Of a DNA stretch of 34,090 bases, positions 1 to 8,262 are shown piece after piece (position 1 is the stretch's first letter; every line of letters begins with the position of its first letter). The notes below the pieces were generated by a model. The model was given only the letters and a program-made list of their open reading frames with translations, did no database searches and had not been told where the DNA came from. The DNA is from an uncultured Clostridium sp. (lineage in GTDB: Bacteria; Bacillota; Clostridia; Lachnospirales; Lachnospiraceae): contig URNT01000034.1 of NCBI GenBank assembly GCA_900549235.1, forward strand, positions 1 through 34,090, written 5' to 3'. The translations under genes and the position numbers were made by a program.

Positions 1-75
1 ATTTGAACCCTCGCGCCGGTTTCCCGACCTACACCCTTAGCAGGGGCGCCTCTTCGGCCTCTTGAGTATTTCTCC
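1..75 (-). tRNA. tRNA-Ser (anticodon GCU), 3' end cut by window edge
   Basis: Read on the minus strand the molecule starts GGAGAAATACTCAAG at position 75. It has a five-pair anticodon stem (CGCCC/GGGTG, one G-T pair) around the loop CTGCTAA, giving anticodon GCT for AGC/AGU serine codons. A long variable arm follows (GTCGGGAAACCGGC), typical of the class II tRNAs Ser and Leu. The T-arm begins GCGAGGGTTCAAAT at the window edge. The last part of the T-arm, the acceptor 3' strand and CCA lie outside. Identity is firm from the anticodon and variable arm. Confidence 0.93.
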
Positions 76-131
76 GAATTACTGTTTCCATATGCTTGTC
101 TTTGAACCTGCTATTCTCAGACGCATTGACT

Positions 132-160
132 ATTGTACTAGACAGCAGTTGAATTGTCAA
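132..160 (-). promoter_or_regulatory. Promoter of the tRNA-Ser gene, overlapping the plsC 3' end
   Basis: On the minus strand a perfect -35 TTGACA (155-160) is followed after exactly 17 nt by TACAAT (132-137). It lies about 57 nt upstream of the tRNA 5' end. The -35 and most of the spacer are inside the last codons of plsC, so the tRNA has its own housekeeping promoter rather than depending on plsC read-through. Confidence 0.75.
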
Positions 161-878
161 GCGGTTTTTTTATGTTTTTATTTATTTCTTTTTGTATCAG
201 ATCGTGGACCAGAACCGAGATCTCTGAGGTCTTCATACCGGCGTATTCCTGAGGCAGGATGGGCTTTAGATAATGGACCTCTACCTGCTCTTTGGAAAGG
301 GAGCGGCTGTCGAAGGGGCGGAAGCAATTTATAAGGGCTACAGGAACAATGGGGCAGCCTGCTTTTACCGCGCTTTTGAAGGTGCCGCTTTTAAATTCCA
401 GGATTTCATTGCCCTTGCGGCTCCGGTGGCCTTCGGCAAAGATTACAAAATTGGAGCCTTCTTTTACACGTTTTGTTACCTCTCCAATGACGCGCACCTG
501 ATCCTTTATGTCATCCCGGTCCATGGGAAGGCTTCTGGTGGCTCCTAAAACCTGTTTTACCAGGATCCACTGGGAAGCTTCCTTCTTGATCACAACGGAA
601 AGAGGCTTCGGGCAGGTGGCAAAAAGAGCCAGCATATCAAACAGCCCCTGATGGTTGGGAAACAGTATAAAGCCGTTTTCGGAAGGGATATTTTCCGTTC
701 CTGTGGTACGGATTGTCACCCGCCCCCGGCGGATAATCCGCTTTACCATATTGGATATGTAGGCGCCGCGCTCCTCCGGAGTATGGTGATCCCTTTCATC
801 TGCCATGGAGGCGATCCTGAAAAACCAGACCGGAGCATGGAACAGGTTCATAAACACCATATATATGATCCGTTTCAT
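138..878 (-). CDS. plsC: 1-acyl-sn-glycerol-3-phosphate acyltransferase
   Basis: Transfers an acyl chain to the sn-2 position of lysophosphatidic acid to make phosphatidic acid, at the cytoplasmic face of the membrane. The 246-residue product has the LPLAT-family HX4D motif (NHQGLFD, His76 and Asp81), the glycerol-phosphate-binding block FAEGHRS near 147-153 (family consensus FPEGTRS, so Thr is replaced by His), and a later VPVAL block. The N-terminus is hydrophobic. I chose the ATG at 878, which has a GGGAAAGGG ribosome-binding site. A longer in-frame start at 938 would overlap fumB and adds a non-family extension. It follows fumB by 19 nt and is probably co-transcribed. Family is sure; the sn-2 substrate assignment comes from the family. 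Confidence 0.9.
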   Translation of the reverse strand: MKRIIYMVFMNLFHAPVWFFRIASMADERDHHTPEERGAYISNMVKRIIRRGRVTIRTTGTENIPSENGFILFPNHQGLFDMLALFATCPKPLSVVIKKEASQWILVKQVLGATRSLPMDRDDIKDQVRVIGEVTKRVKEGSNFVIFAEGHRSRKGNEILEFKSGTFKSAVKAGCPIVPVALINCFRPFDSRSLSKEQVEVHYLKPILPQEYAGMKTSEISVLVHDLIQKEINKNIKKPLDNSTAV

Positions 879-897
879 TTGTATACCCTTTCCCCTG

Positions 898-1467
898 TCA
901 GCTTTCTTCCCGGCAGTATTGGCGGATAGCTGTTTCATACAGGTTATTTCCCTGGGAGTCTATGACTACAACCGCAGGAAAGTCGCGGATGGTCAGACGG
1001 CGGATAGCCTCGGTTCCAAGTTCCTCATAGGCAATAACCTCACTGGACTGGATGGCTTTTGAAAGAACCGCGCCGGCTCCGCCTACTGCCGCGAAGTACA
1101 CAGCTCCGTTGCGGATCATGGCGTCTATGACGGCCTGGCTGCGTTTTCCCTTGCCGATCATGGCGCCCATGCCCAGATCCAGCAGACGGGGGGTGTATTT
1201 ATCCATTCGGCTGGCTGTGGTGGGGCCTGCGGAGCCAATGGGCCTGCCTTCCCTGGCAGGAGACGGCCCCATATAGTAGATCACATTTCCTTTTATGTCA
1301 AATGGAAGGGATTCACCCCGCTCCAGCGCCTCGTCCATCCGTTTGTGAGCGGCGTCGCGGGCTGTATAGATCGTACCTGACAGGTACACATAATCCCCTG
1401 CCTGCAGAGATGCGGCTTCCTCCTTTGTCATAGGCAGATCAATATGTTTATCTGAAGAATGGTCCAT
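898..1467 (-). CDS. fumB: Fumarate hydratase, class I, beta subunit
   Basis: This is the C-terminal (beta) half of the two-subunit iron-sulfur fumarase that interconverts fumarate and malate. The 189-residue protein matches the family's swivel domain: LQAGDYVYLSGTIYTARDAAHKR near the N-terminus, then GPSPAREGRPIGSAGPTTASRMD, GMGAMIGKGKR and YFAAVGGAGAVLSKAI. The ATG at 1467 has a strong AGGAGG site. It sits 24 nt downstream of the alpha-subunit gene, as expected for a complex translated from one message. The same fold is used by L-tartrate dehydratase beta, so substrate is inferred. The symbol denotes the beta subunit of the split enzyme, not the one-chain E. coli FumB. Confidence 0.9.
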   Translation of the reverse strand: MDHSSDKHIDLPMTKEEAASLQAGDYVYLSGTIYTARDAAHKRMDEALERGESLPFDIKGNVIYYMGPSPAREGRPIGSAGPTTASRMDKYTPRLLDLGMGAMIGKGKRSQAVIDAMIRNGAVYFAAVGGAGAVLSKAIQSSEVIAYEELGTEAIRRLTIRDFPAVVVIDSQGNNLYETAIRQYCREES

Positions 1468-1491
1468 AATAGTCCTCCTGAATGTAATATT

Positions 1492-2334
1492 CTACAGCTC
1501 CCTGCGGGCATGGCGGTTCACATGGCAGCAAATATTGACAGCAACCGGAAGTCCGGCAATATGGGTGGGGTAGGTTTCTATATTGACGGCAAGGGCGGTT
1601 ACGGTGCCTCCAAGACCTCCAGGGCCGATGCCAAGATCATTGATCCTCTTTAGCATCTCCTCCTCAAGCTCCCTTACCCAGGAAATGGCGGGCTTATCTT
1701 CGATCTCCCTTGTGAGGGCATGCTTTGCCATCTGGGCGCATTTTTCAAAGGTTCCTCCGATCCCCACCCCCACTACCATAGGCGGACAGGCATTTGGCCC
1801 CGCTTCCCTTACGGCTGTGAGAATGGCCTGCTTTACCCCTTCTAAGCCGTCTGCCGGCTTTAACATAAAGATACGGCTCATATTTTCACTGCCAAAGCCC
1901 TTAGGAGCTACGGTGATGCGGAAAGAATCCCCTTCTGTGATCTCATAATGGATCACCGCCGGTGTATTGTCCTTTGTATTGGACCGTTCAATGGGATCTC
2001 CTACTACGGATTTACGCAGGTAGCCCTCTTTGTAGCCCTGCCTTACTCCTTCGTTGACTGCCTCCTTCAGGCTTCCGCCTATGATATGTACCTCCTGTCC
2101 CAGCTCAATAAATACCACTGTCATACCAGTATCCTGGCAGATGGGGATCATATCTTTCCCGGCAATCACAAGGTTTTCCTCCAGCTGGCCAAGAACCTGG
2201 CGGCCAAGAGACGATTGTTCTGTGGAAATGGCCCTGGAAAAAACAGCCTTCATATCCGGCGAAAGAATGTGATTTGCTTCGATGCACATATCCCGTACCG
2301 CCTCTGTAACGGAGGATACATTGATCTCCCTCAT
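1492..2334 (-). CDS. fumA: Fumarate hydratase, class I, alpha subunit
   Basis: Alpha subunit of the oxygen-sensitive [4Fe-4S] fumarase. In 280 residues the three expected cluster-ligand regions are visible: ICQDTG (Cys66), NACPP (Cys183) and NICCHV (Cys269/270). GIGGTFEKCAQMAKHAL and GIGPGGLGGT are also characteristic. The ATG at 2334 follows a strong AAAGGAGG. The gene lies 55 nt after gyrA across a hairpin and heads a fumA-fumB-plsC group. An iron-sulfur fumarase suits an anaerobe. Tartrate dehydratase alpha is the alternative, less likely without tartrate-specific neighbours. Confidence 0.9.
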   Translation of the reverse strand: MREINVSSVTEAVRDMCIEANHILSPDMKAVFSRAISTEQSSLGRQVLGQLEENLVIAGKDMIPICQDTGMTVVFIELGQEVHIIGGSLKEAVNEGVRQGYKEGYLRKSVVGDPIERSNTKDNTPAVIHYEITEGDSFRITVAPKGFGSENMSRIFMLKPADGLEGVKQAILTAVREAGPNACPPMVVGVGIGGTFEKCAQMAKHALTREIEDKPAISWVRELEEEMLKRINDLGIGPGGLGGTVTALAVNIETYPTHIAGLPVAVNICCHVNRHARREL

Positions 2335-2355
2335 GTGCGCGACCTCCTTTAGAAG

Positions 2356-2380
2356 AAGGCTGCCTTTAAAAGACAGCCTT
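2356..2380. terminator. Hairpin between gyrA and fumA
   Basis: Perfect 7-bp arms AAGGCTG and CAGCCTT enclose an 11-nt loop. On the minus strand, the direction of gyrA, the hairpin is followed only by CTTCT and then the fumA ribosome-binding site, so termination is likely to be partial. The better T-tract (TTTATTT) lies on the + strand side. Confidence 0.5.
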
Positions 2381-2389
2381 TTTATTTAT

Positions 2390-4906
2390 CTACTGATCGT
2401 TTTCTGCTTCAGCCTCTGCCTCAGCATCATAGCTTTCATCAAATACATGGTTTTCTTTTGCTTCGCTCTCTCTTACCTTTGCAATGCTGGCTACCCGGAT
2501 GTCGGAATTCTGCTCAATGCTCATCAGCTTTACGCCGGAGGTATTTCTTCCGATGACGGAAATATCATCCACAGACATACGGATCACAATGCCTTCTGTG
2601 GTAATGAGCATGATCTCCCGGCCGTCATCTACCAGCTTTGCTCCTACCAGATCGCCGGTCTTATCCAGGATACGGTAGCAGAGTACGCCCTTGCCGCCGC
2701 GGATCTGAGGGGTGAACTCGGAAATCTGCGTCCGCTTGCCCATACCATTTTCAGAAACCACCAGAAGGCTTTCGCCCTGGCTTTCCATCTGCATTCCGAT
2801 GACCTCGTCGTCCTCATCAAAGCGCATACCAATGACGCCCATGGATACACGTCCGGTGACTCTTACGTCTGTCTCCTTAAAGCGGATGCACATACCCTTT
2901 TTAGTCACCAGGAAAATATCCTGAGTATTGTCGGTGGCCTTTACCTCAATGAGCTGGTCTCCTTCCTTAAGGACAATGGCCTGGAGGCCGTTTTTGCGGA
3001 CATTTTCATATTCGGCCATGGAGGTTTTCTTTACCATGCCGTCCTTGGTAGCCATAAAGAGGTACTTGTCGTTGTTCAGTTCCCTCATAGGGATGATGGC
3101 TGTAATCTTCTCATCAGGCTGGAGCTGAAGGAGGTTGACAATGGCGGTGCCTCTTGCGGTACGGCCTGCCTCCGGGATCTCGTAGGCCTTTAAGCGGTAT
3201 ACACGCCCTGTATTGGTAAAGAACATCATATAGTGATGGTTGGTTGTCATAAGAAGGTCCTCGATGTAGTCCTCCTCTATGGTCTGCATCCCCTTGATTC
3301 CCTTTCCGCCCCGGTTCTGGCTGCGGAAATTGTCCGCGTCCATCCGCTTGATGTAGCCTAAATGGGTCATGGCGATAACGGTGTCCTCATCGGGGATCAG
3401 ATCCTCCATGGACATATCATCATCATAGCCGATGGCCGTCCTTCTGTCGTCGCCGTATTTCTGGGCAATGATCATAATCTCCTCTTTGATCACCGTAAGG
3501 AGCTTCTTTTCATCTGCCAGGATGGCTTTTAACTCCTCGATTTTTGCCTGAAGCTCTTTATATTCATTTTCCAGCTTCTCCCGTTCCAGACCGGTAAGAG
3601 CCCGAAGCCTCATGTCCACAATGGCCTGGGACTGGGCATCGGAAAGGCCGAAGCGCTCCATTAACTGGTTCTTTGCCTCTGCCACGTTTGCAGAGCCGCG
3701 GATGATGCGGATTACCTCGTCAATATGATCCAGGGCGATCAGCAGACCCTCTAAAATGTGGGCCCGCTCCTCGGCTTTATTTAAGTCGTACTGGGTTCTT
3801 CTGGTAACAACCTCTTTCTGGTGGCCCAGATAGTAGTCAAGCATCTGGTGAAGGTTCAATACCTTGGGCTGGTTGTCCACCAGAGCCAGCATGATCACGC
3901 CGAAGGTGTCCTGAAGCTGGGTGTGCTTTAACAGCTGGTTTAAGATCACGTTGGCATTCACGTCCCGGCGCAGCTCAATGTTGATGCGCATACCCTCACG
4001 ATTGGACTCGTCGCCGATGTAGGTGATGCCGTCGATCTTCTTTTCTTTTACAAGGTCAGCGATCTTCTCAATGAGGCGGGCCTTGTTGACCATGTAGGGA
4101 AGCTCCGTCACAATGATCCGGGACTTTCCGTTTGCCATGGTCTCTATGTTAGTTACGGCGCGGACCTTGATCTTGGCCCGGCCGCTGCGGTAGGCCTCCT
4201 CAATGCCTCTTTTTCCTAAAATGGTGGCTCCAGTAGGGAAGTCAGGCCCCTTTATGATCTCCATCAGTTCCTCTATGGTGGTATCGCGGTCCTCCTCTAC
4301 CTGGTTGTCGATCATCTTTACTACAGCGCCGATGACCTCACGCAGGTTGTGAGGGGGAATGTTGGTGGCCATGCCTACGGCAATGCCGGAGGTGCCGTTT
4401 ACCAGAAGATTGGGGAAACGGGAAGGAAGCACCAGAGGCTCTTTTTCTGTCTCATCAAAGTTTGGAACGAAATCAACGGTGTTTTTGTTGATGTCCGCCA
4501 GCATTTCCATGGAAATACGGCTGAGACGGGCCTCGGTGTAACGCATGGCTGCCGCTCCGTCGCCGTCCACAGAACCAAAGTTTCCATGTCCGTCTACCAG
4601 AGGGTATCTGGTGGACCATTCCTGTGCCATATTGACCAGGGCGCCGTAGATGGAGCTGTCTCCATGGGGATGGTATTTACCCATGGTATCGCCTACGATA
4701 CGGGCACACTTACGATGGGGCTTGTCAGGGCCGTTGTTCAGCTCGATCATGGAGAACAGCACGCGCCTCTGCACCGGCTTTAAACCGTCTCTTACATCCG
4801 GCAGCGCTCTGGCGCTGATTACGCTCATGGCATAGTCAATATAGGACTGCTCCATGGTCTTTTTAAGGTCTACGTCATGAACCTTGTCAAATACATTTGG
4901 TTCCAT
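2390..4906 (-). CDS. gyrA: DNA gyrase subunit A
   Basis: DNA breakage-reunion subunit of the A2B2 topoisomerase that introduces negative supercoils. The 838-residue product has the quinolone-region helix (HPHGDSS, Ser84 equals E. coli Ser83), the catalytic tyrosine in AAAMRYTEARL (Tyr123) and the GyrA-box variant QNRGGKG in the C-terminal wrapping domain, where the usual second-position Arg is Asn. A further RGGKG occurs near the C-terminus. The protein ends in an acidic tail rich in alternating Ala and Glu. The residue equivalent to E. coli Asp87 is Gly88. It is 19 nt downstream of gyrB and clearly in one operon with it. ParC is the only close alternative; the full GyrA box and gyrB linkage decide for GyrA. 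Confidence 0.98.
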   Translation of the reverse strand: MEPNVFDKVHDVDLKKTMEQSYIDYAMSVISARALPDVRDGLKPVQRRVLFSMIELNNGPDKPHRKCARIVGDTMGKYHPHGDSSIYGALVNMAQEWSTRYPLVDGHGNFGSVDGDGAAAMRYTEARLSRISMEMLADINKNTVDFVPNFDETEKEPLVLPSRFPNLLVNGTSGIAVGMATNIPPHNLREVIGAVVKMIDNQVEEDRDTTIEELMEIIKGPDFPTGATILGKRGIEEAYRSGRAKIKVRAVTNIETMANGKSRIIVTELPYMVNKARLIEKIADLVKEKKIDGITYIGDESNREGMRINIELRRDVNANVILNQLLKHTQLQDTFGVIMLALVDNQPKVLNLHQMLDYYLGHQKEVVTRRTQYDLNKAEERAHILEGLLIALDHIDEVIRIIRGSANVAEAKNQLMERFGLSDAQSQAIVDMRLRALTGLEREKLENEYKELQAKIEELKAILADEKKLLTVIKEEIMIIAQKYGDDRRTAIGYDDDMSMEDLIPDEDTVIAMTHLGYIKRMDADNFRSQNRGGKGIKGMQTIEEDYIEDLLMTTNHHYMMFFTNTGRVYRLKAYEIPEAGRTARGTAIVNLLQLQPDEKITAIIPMRELNNDKYLFMATKDGMVKKTSMAEYENVRKNGLQAIVLKEGDQLIEVKATDNTQDIFLVTKKGMCIRFKETDVRVTGRVSMGVIGMRFDEDDEVIGMQMESQGESLLVVSENGMGKRTQISEFTPQIRGGKGVLCYRILDKTGDLVGAKLVDDGREIMLITTEGIVIRMSVDDISVIGRNTSGVKLMSIEQNSDIRVASIAKVRESEAKENHVFDESYDAEAEAEAENDQ

Positions 4907-4925
4907 ATTTTATCTCCTTTTTAAG

Positions 4926-6842
4926 TTAGATGTCCAGGTTCTTTACCTTCTTGGCATTGGCTTCGATAAATTCACGTCTCGGCTCTACCTGATCGCCCAT
5001 AAGGGTGGTGAAGGTCAGATCCACCTCTGAAGTCGTCTCCTCGTCCATGGTCACGCGCAGGAGTACACGGCGCTCCGGATCCATGGTGGTCTCCCATAGC
5101 TGCTCCGCGTCCATCTCTCCAAGACCCTTGTAGCGCTGGATCTTATTGTTTGTATCACGTCCGATCTCTACCAGGATGGAGTTGAGCTCGTCGTCGCTGT
5201 AGGCGTACCACACCCGCTTATTCTTCTCTATCTTGTAAAGAGGCGGCTGTGCCAGATATACATAGCCCTGCTTGATCAGCTCCGGCATAAAGCGGTAGAT
5301 AAAGGTTAAGAGCAGGGTGCTGATATGGGCTCCGTCCACGTCCGCATCGGTCATGATGATGATCTTGTGGTAGCGGAGCTTGCTGATGTCAAAATCGTCA
5401 TGAATCCCCGTTCCGAATGCGGTGATCATAGCCTTGATCTCCGCATTGGCGTAGATTTTATCCATACGGGCCTTTTCTACGTTTAAGATCTTGCCTCTTA
5501 AGGGCAGGATAGCCTGGGTAGCCCGGGAACGGGCGGTCTTTGCGGAGCCGCCGGCGGAATCTCCCTCTACAATGTAGATCTCGCAGTTTTCAGGATTTTT
5601 GTCAGAGCAGTCCGCCAGCTTTCCCGGAAGTGCCATACCATCCAGGGCGGATTTTCTTCTGGTCAGATCCCTTGCCTTTCTGGCTGCGGCCCTGGCCCGC
5701 TGTGCTAGTATGGATTTTTCACACATTGCCTTTGCTACTGCGGGATTCTGCTCCAGGAAATAGGTAAGCTGCTCGCTGACTACGCTGTCTACGGCGGCCC
5801 TGGCCTCGCTGTTGCCCAGCTTCTGCTTGGTCTGTCCCTCAAACTGGGGTTCGCTGATCTTTACGCTTATAATGGCGGTAAGTCCCTCACGGATATCCTC
5901 ACCGGATAAGCTTTCTTCATTTTCCTTCAGAAGGCGGTTCTTGCGGGCGTAGTCATTGAAGGTCTTTGTAAGGGCATTTTTAAAGCCGGTAAGATGAGTG
6001 CCGCCCTCAGGGGTGTTTATGTTATTGACGAAGGTGTAAATATTTTCTGTATAGGAGTCGTTGTGCTGCATGGACACCTCTACATAAACGTCCTCTCTGG
6101 AACCCTCGCAGTAAAGAATCTGGTCATAGAGAGGGGTTTTTCCCTTGTTCAAGTAAGTAATGAACTCCTTGATGCCGCCCTCATAGTGGAATACCTTTTC
6201 CTTTGGCTCCTCCTCCCGCTCATCCTTTAAGATGATCCTTAAATCCTTTGTGAGGAAGGCAGTTTCTCTCAGACGGATCTTTAAGGTATCGTAATCAAAT
6301 ACGGTTTCTTCAAAAATCTCTTTGTCAGGAAGGAAGATTACCCTGGTTCCATGCTGATCCAGAGGGCATTCTCTCACTACCTTCAGAGGGTACATTACCT
6401 TGCCCCTCTCATAGCGCTGCTGGTATATTTTTCCGTCCTTATAGACCTGAACCTCCAGCCACTCGGACAGGGCATTTACAACGGAGGCGCCTACGCCGTG
6501 GAGGCCGCCGGATACCTTATAACTGCTGGAATTGAACTTTCCGCCGGCATGAAGGATGGTAAATACCACCTCTACCGCAGGAAGGCCTGCTTTTTTCTGT
6601 ATATCAACCGGGATTCCCCTTCCATCGTCCAAAACGGTAATGGAATTGTCCTTATTGATCGTAACCTCGATGGAATCACAATATCCTGCCAGGGCCTCGT
6701 CCACCGCGTTGTCTACGATCTCATATACCAGATGGTGGAGTCCTCTGGCTGAGGTACTGCCGATATACATACCCGGCCGCTTTCTTACCGCTTCCAGTCC
6801 CTCCAGTATTTGGATCTGATCTGCTCCGTACTGTTCTCCCAT
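4926..6842 (-). CDS. gyrB: DNA gyrase subunit B
   Basis: ATPase subunit of gyrase. The 638-residue protein begins with the GHKL ATPase domain (RPGMYIGST; Glu41 in EIVDNAVDEAL as general base; DDGRGIPVD; SGGLHGVGASVVNAL), then the transducer domain, then the TOPRIM domain with IVEGDSAGGSAK near residue 425 and the Mg-binding MTDADVDGAHI near 500. The C-terminus has the YKGLGEMDAEQLWETTMDP block. Length is normal for Gram-positive GyrB, which lacks the large proteobacterial insert. The ATG follows GAAAGGAAG. It lies 39 nt after recF in the conserved origin cluster. Confidence 0.98.
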   Translation of the reverse strand: MGEQYGADQIQILEGLEAVRKRPGMYIGSTSARGLHHLVYEIVDNAVDEALAGYCDSIEVTINKDNSITVLDDGRGIPVDIQKKAGLPAVEVVFTILHAGGKFNSSSYKVSGGLHGVGASVVNALSEWLEVQVYKDGKIYQQRYERGKVMYPLKVVRECPLDQHGTRVIFLPDKEIFEETVFDYDTLKIRLRETAFLTKDLRIILKDEREEEPKEKVFHYEGGIKEFITYLNKGKTPLYDQILYCEGSREDVYVEVSMQHNDSYTENIYTFVNNINTPEGGTHLTGFKNALTKTFNDYARKNRLLKENEESLSGEDIREGLTAIISVKISEPQFEGQTKQKLGNSEARAAVDSVVSEQLTYFLEQNPAVAKAMCEKSILAQRARAAARKARDLTRRKSALDGMALPGKLADCSDKNPENCEIYIVEGDSAGGSAKTARSRATQAILPLRGKILNVEKARMDKIYANAEIKAMITAFGTGIHDDFDISKLRYHKIIIMTDADVDGAHISTLLLTFIYRFMPELIKQGYVYLAQPPLYKIEKNKRVWYAYSDDELNSILVEIGRDTNNKIQRYKGLGEMDAEQLWETTMDPERRVLLRVTMDEETTSEVDLTFTTLMGDQVEPRREFIEANAKKVKNLDI

Positions 6843-6881
6843 GTTCTATATCTTCCTTTCTTTTCAGGTAACATTTAATTG

Positions 6882-7967
6882 CTAATTTTCACTTGTGACC
6901 CTTCCCTCCGTCACACGGAATATTTTGTCAATATGAAACCGGTTATTGACAAAATCATCCAGTCCCGTACAGGTTATCATGGTCTGAATATCCTGTATGG
7001 CAGACAGAAGCTGATTCTGCCTTCCTCCGTCCAGCTCCGAAAGCACGTCATCCAGAAGAAGGACAGGATCGTCCCTGCTGATCAGCTTTACCAGCTTAAG
7101 CTCCGCAAGCTTCAAAGACAGGGCGGCGGTGCGCTGCTGCCCCTGGGAGCCAAACCGGCGTATGTCAATGCCGTTGACCATAAAGCTGATGTCATCCCGA
7201 TGGGGGCCGACAAGGGTGGTCTTCTGCTTCTTATCCTGCTCCCTGCCCCGCCTTAATGCATCTTCCAGCTTCTCCTCCTCTGTATGAGGATCGTAGGTGA
7301 CCACCATCTCCTCCTTGTGGCCGGAAAGATCCCTGTGAAGATCTCCGATGATTTCGTTTAGCTGGCTGATAAAGCGGCGCCTGAAGCGGATCACCTCTTT
7401 CCCGTAGCGGGCCAGCTGCATATCCCATACATCCAGGGTCTCCTCGTATTCCGGCCTGAAAAACAGTTCCTTCAGCAGTTTGTTCCGCTGAAGGAGGGCA
7501 CGGTTATACTGGACCAGAGCATGGACATATAATTTATCCAGCTGGCAAAGCTCCAGATCGATAAAACGCCTGCGCTCAGAAGGCCCGTTTTTAATGATAT
7601 TCAGATCCTCCGGGGAGAAAAATACCACATTGGCAATGCCAAACAGCTCGCTGGCCCTGCGGATGGGGATGCCGTTGATAGCGATCCCCTTGGGCTTGTT
7701 CTTTTTTAGATGCATGTCAATGCGGTAGGGAACGCCCCCCTTTCTGATCTGCAGCTTGATATGGGACTCCTCCTGACCGAAACGGATCATATCCCTGTCC
7801 CTGACGCTTTTGTGGGATTTAGAGGTGCAGCAGAGGTAAACCGATTCTAAGATATTCGTTTTTCCCTGGGCATTATCTCCGTAGAGTATATTGGTTCCCT
7901 GATTCAGTTCCATATGTAGTTCTTCATAGTTGCGGTAGCTTTTCAGCTCTATGGACTCGATGATCAT
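6882..7967 (-). CDS. recF: DNA replication and repair protein RecF
   Basis: SMC/ABC-type ATPase that helps load RecA onto gapped single-stranded DNA through RecO and RecR. Seen in 361 residues: Walker A GDNAQGKTN (30-38), the ABC signature region with GQQRTAALSLKLAE, and Walker B PVLLLDDVLSELD. Length and order are normal for the family. The start at 7967 has only a modest purine-rich site (GAAGAGAG). It sits between yaaA and gyrB, exactly as in the classical Firmicute origin cluster. Confidence 0.97.
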   Translation of the reverse strand: MIIESIELKSYRNYEELHMELNQGTNILYGDNAQGKTNILESVYLCCTSKSHKSVRDRDMIRFGQEESHIKLQIRKGGVPYRIDMHLKKNKPKGIAINGIPIRRASELFGIANVVFFSPEDLNIIKNGPSERRRFIDLELCQLDKLYVHALVQYNRALLQRNKLLKELFFRPEYEETLDVWDMQLARYGKEVIRFRRRFISQLNEIIGDLHRDLSGHKEEMVVTYDPHTEEEKLEDALRRGREQDKKQKTTLVGPHRDDISFMVNGIDIRRFGSQGQQRTAALSLKLAELKLVKLISRDDPVLLLDDVLSELDGGRQNQLLSAIQDIQTMITCTGLDDFVNNRFHIDKIFRVTEGRVTSEN

Positions 7968-8027
7968 GGATTCTCTCTTCTCTGTGCTTCTTTCTGTCTT
8001 TGTGAAATAAATTTTCGCAATCGTTAA

Positions 8028-8237
8028 TTATTTGACGATCCGTATGGTCTGTCCGTCGTAGGCAACCACGTCCCCGTCCACCAGCTTCTTGCCACGCTGG
8101 AAGGCGGTTTCTCCGTTTACAGTTACCAGTCCGTCCTCAATGGCGTACTTGGCGTCTACGCCGGACTCCACCAGGCCAGCTGCCTTTAACGCCTGGCCCA
8201 GTTTGATATAATCTTCTCTTAACTTAATTGTTTCCAT
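8028..8237 (-). CDS. yaaA: S4-domain RNA-binding protein YaaA
   Basis: A 69-residue protein made almost entirely of an S4 RNA-binding domain: IKLGQALKAAGLVESGVDAKYAIEDGLVTVNGE, then RGKKLVDGDVV. The same small gene stands between dnaN and recF in Bacillus subtilis, where it has been linked to ribosome assembly. Here it follows dnaN by 25 nt. The RNA target cannot be read from sequence. Identification by domain and position is strong. Confidence 0.9.
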   Translation of the reverse strand: METIKLREDYIKLGQALKAAGLVESGVDAKYAIEDGLVTVNGETAFQRGKKLVDGDVVAYDGQTIRIVK

Positions 8238-8262
8238 TTTTTACCTTTCTTAGACAGCGGGC

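Noticed and set aside
2282..3193. 303-codon + strand frame opposite gyrA
   Set aside because: Entirely antisense to a clear gyrA and fumA start; arises from codon bias of the real genes.
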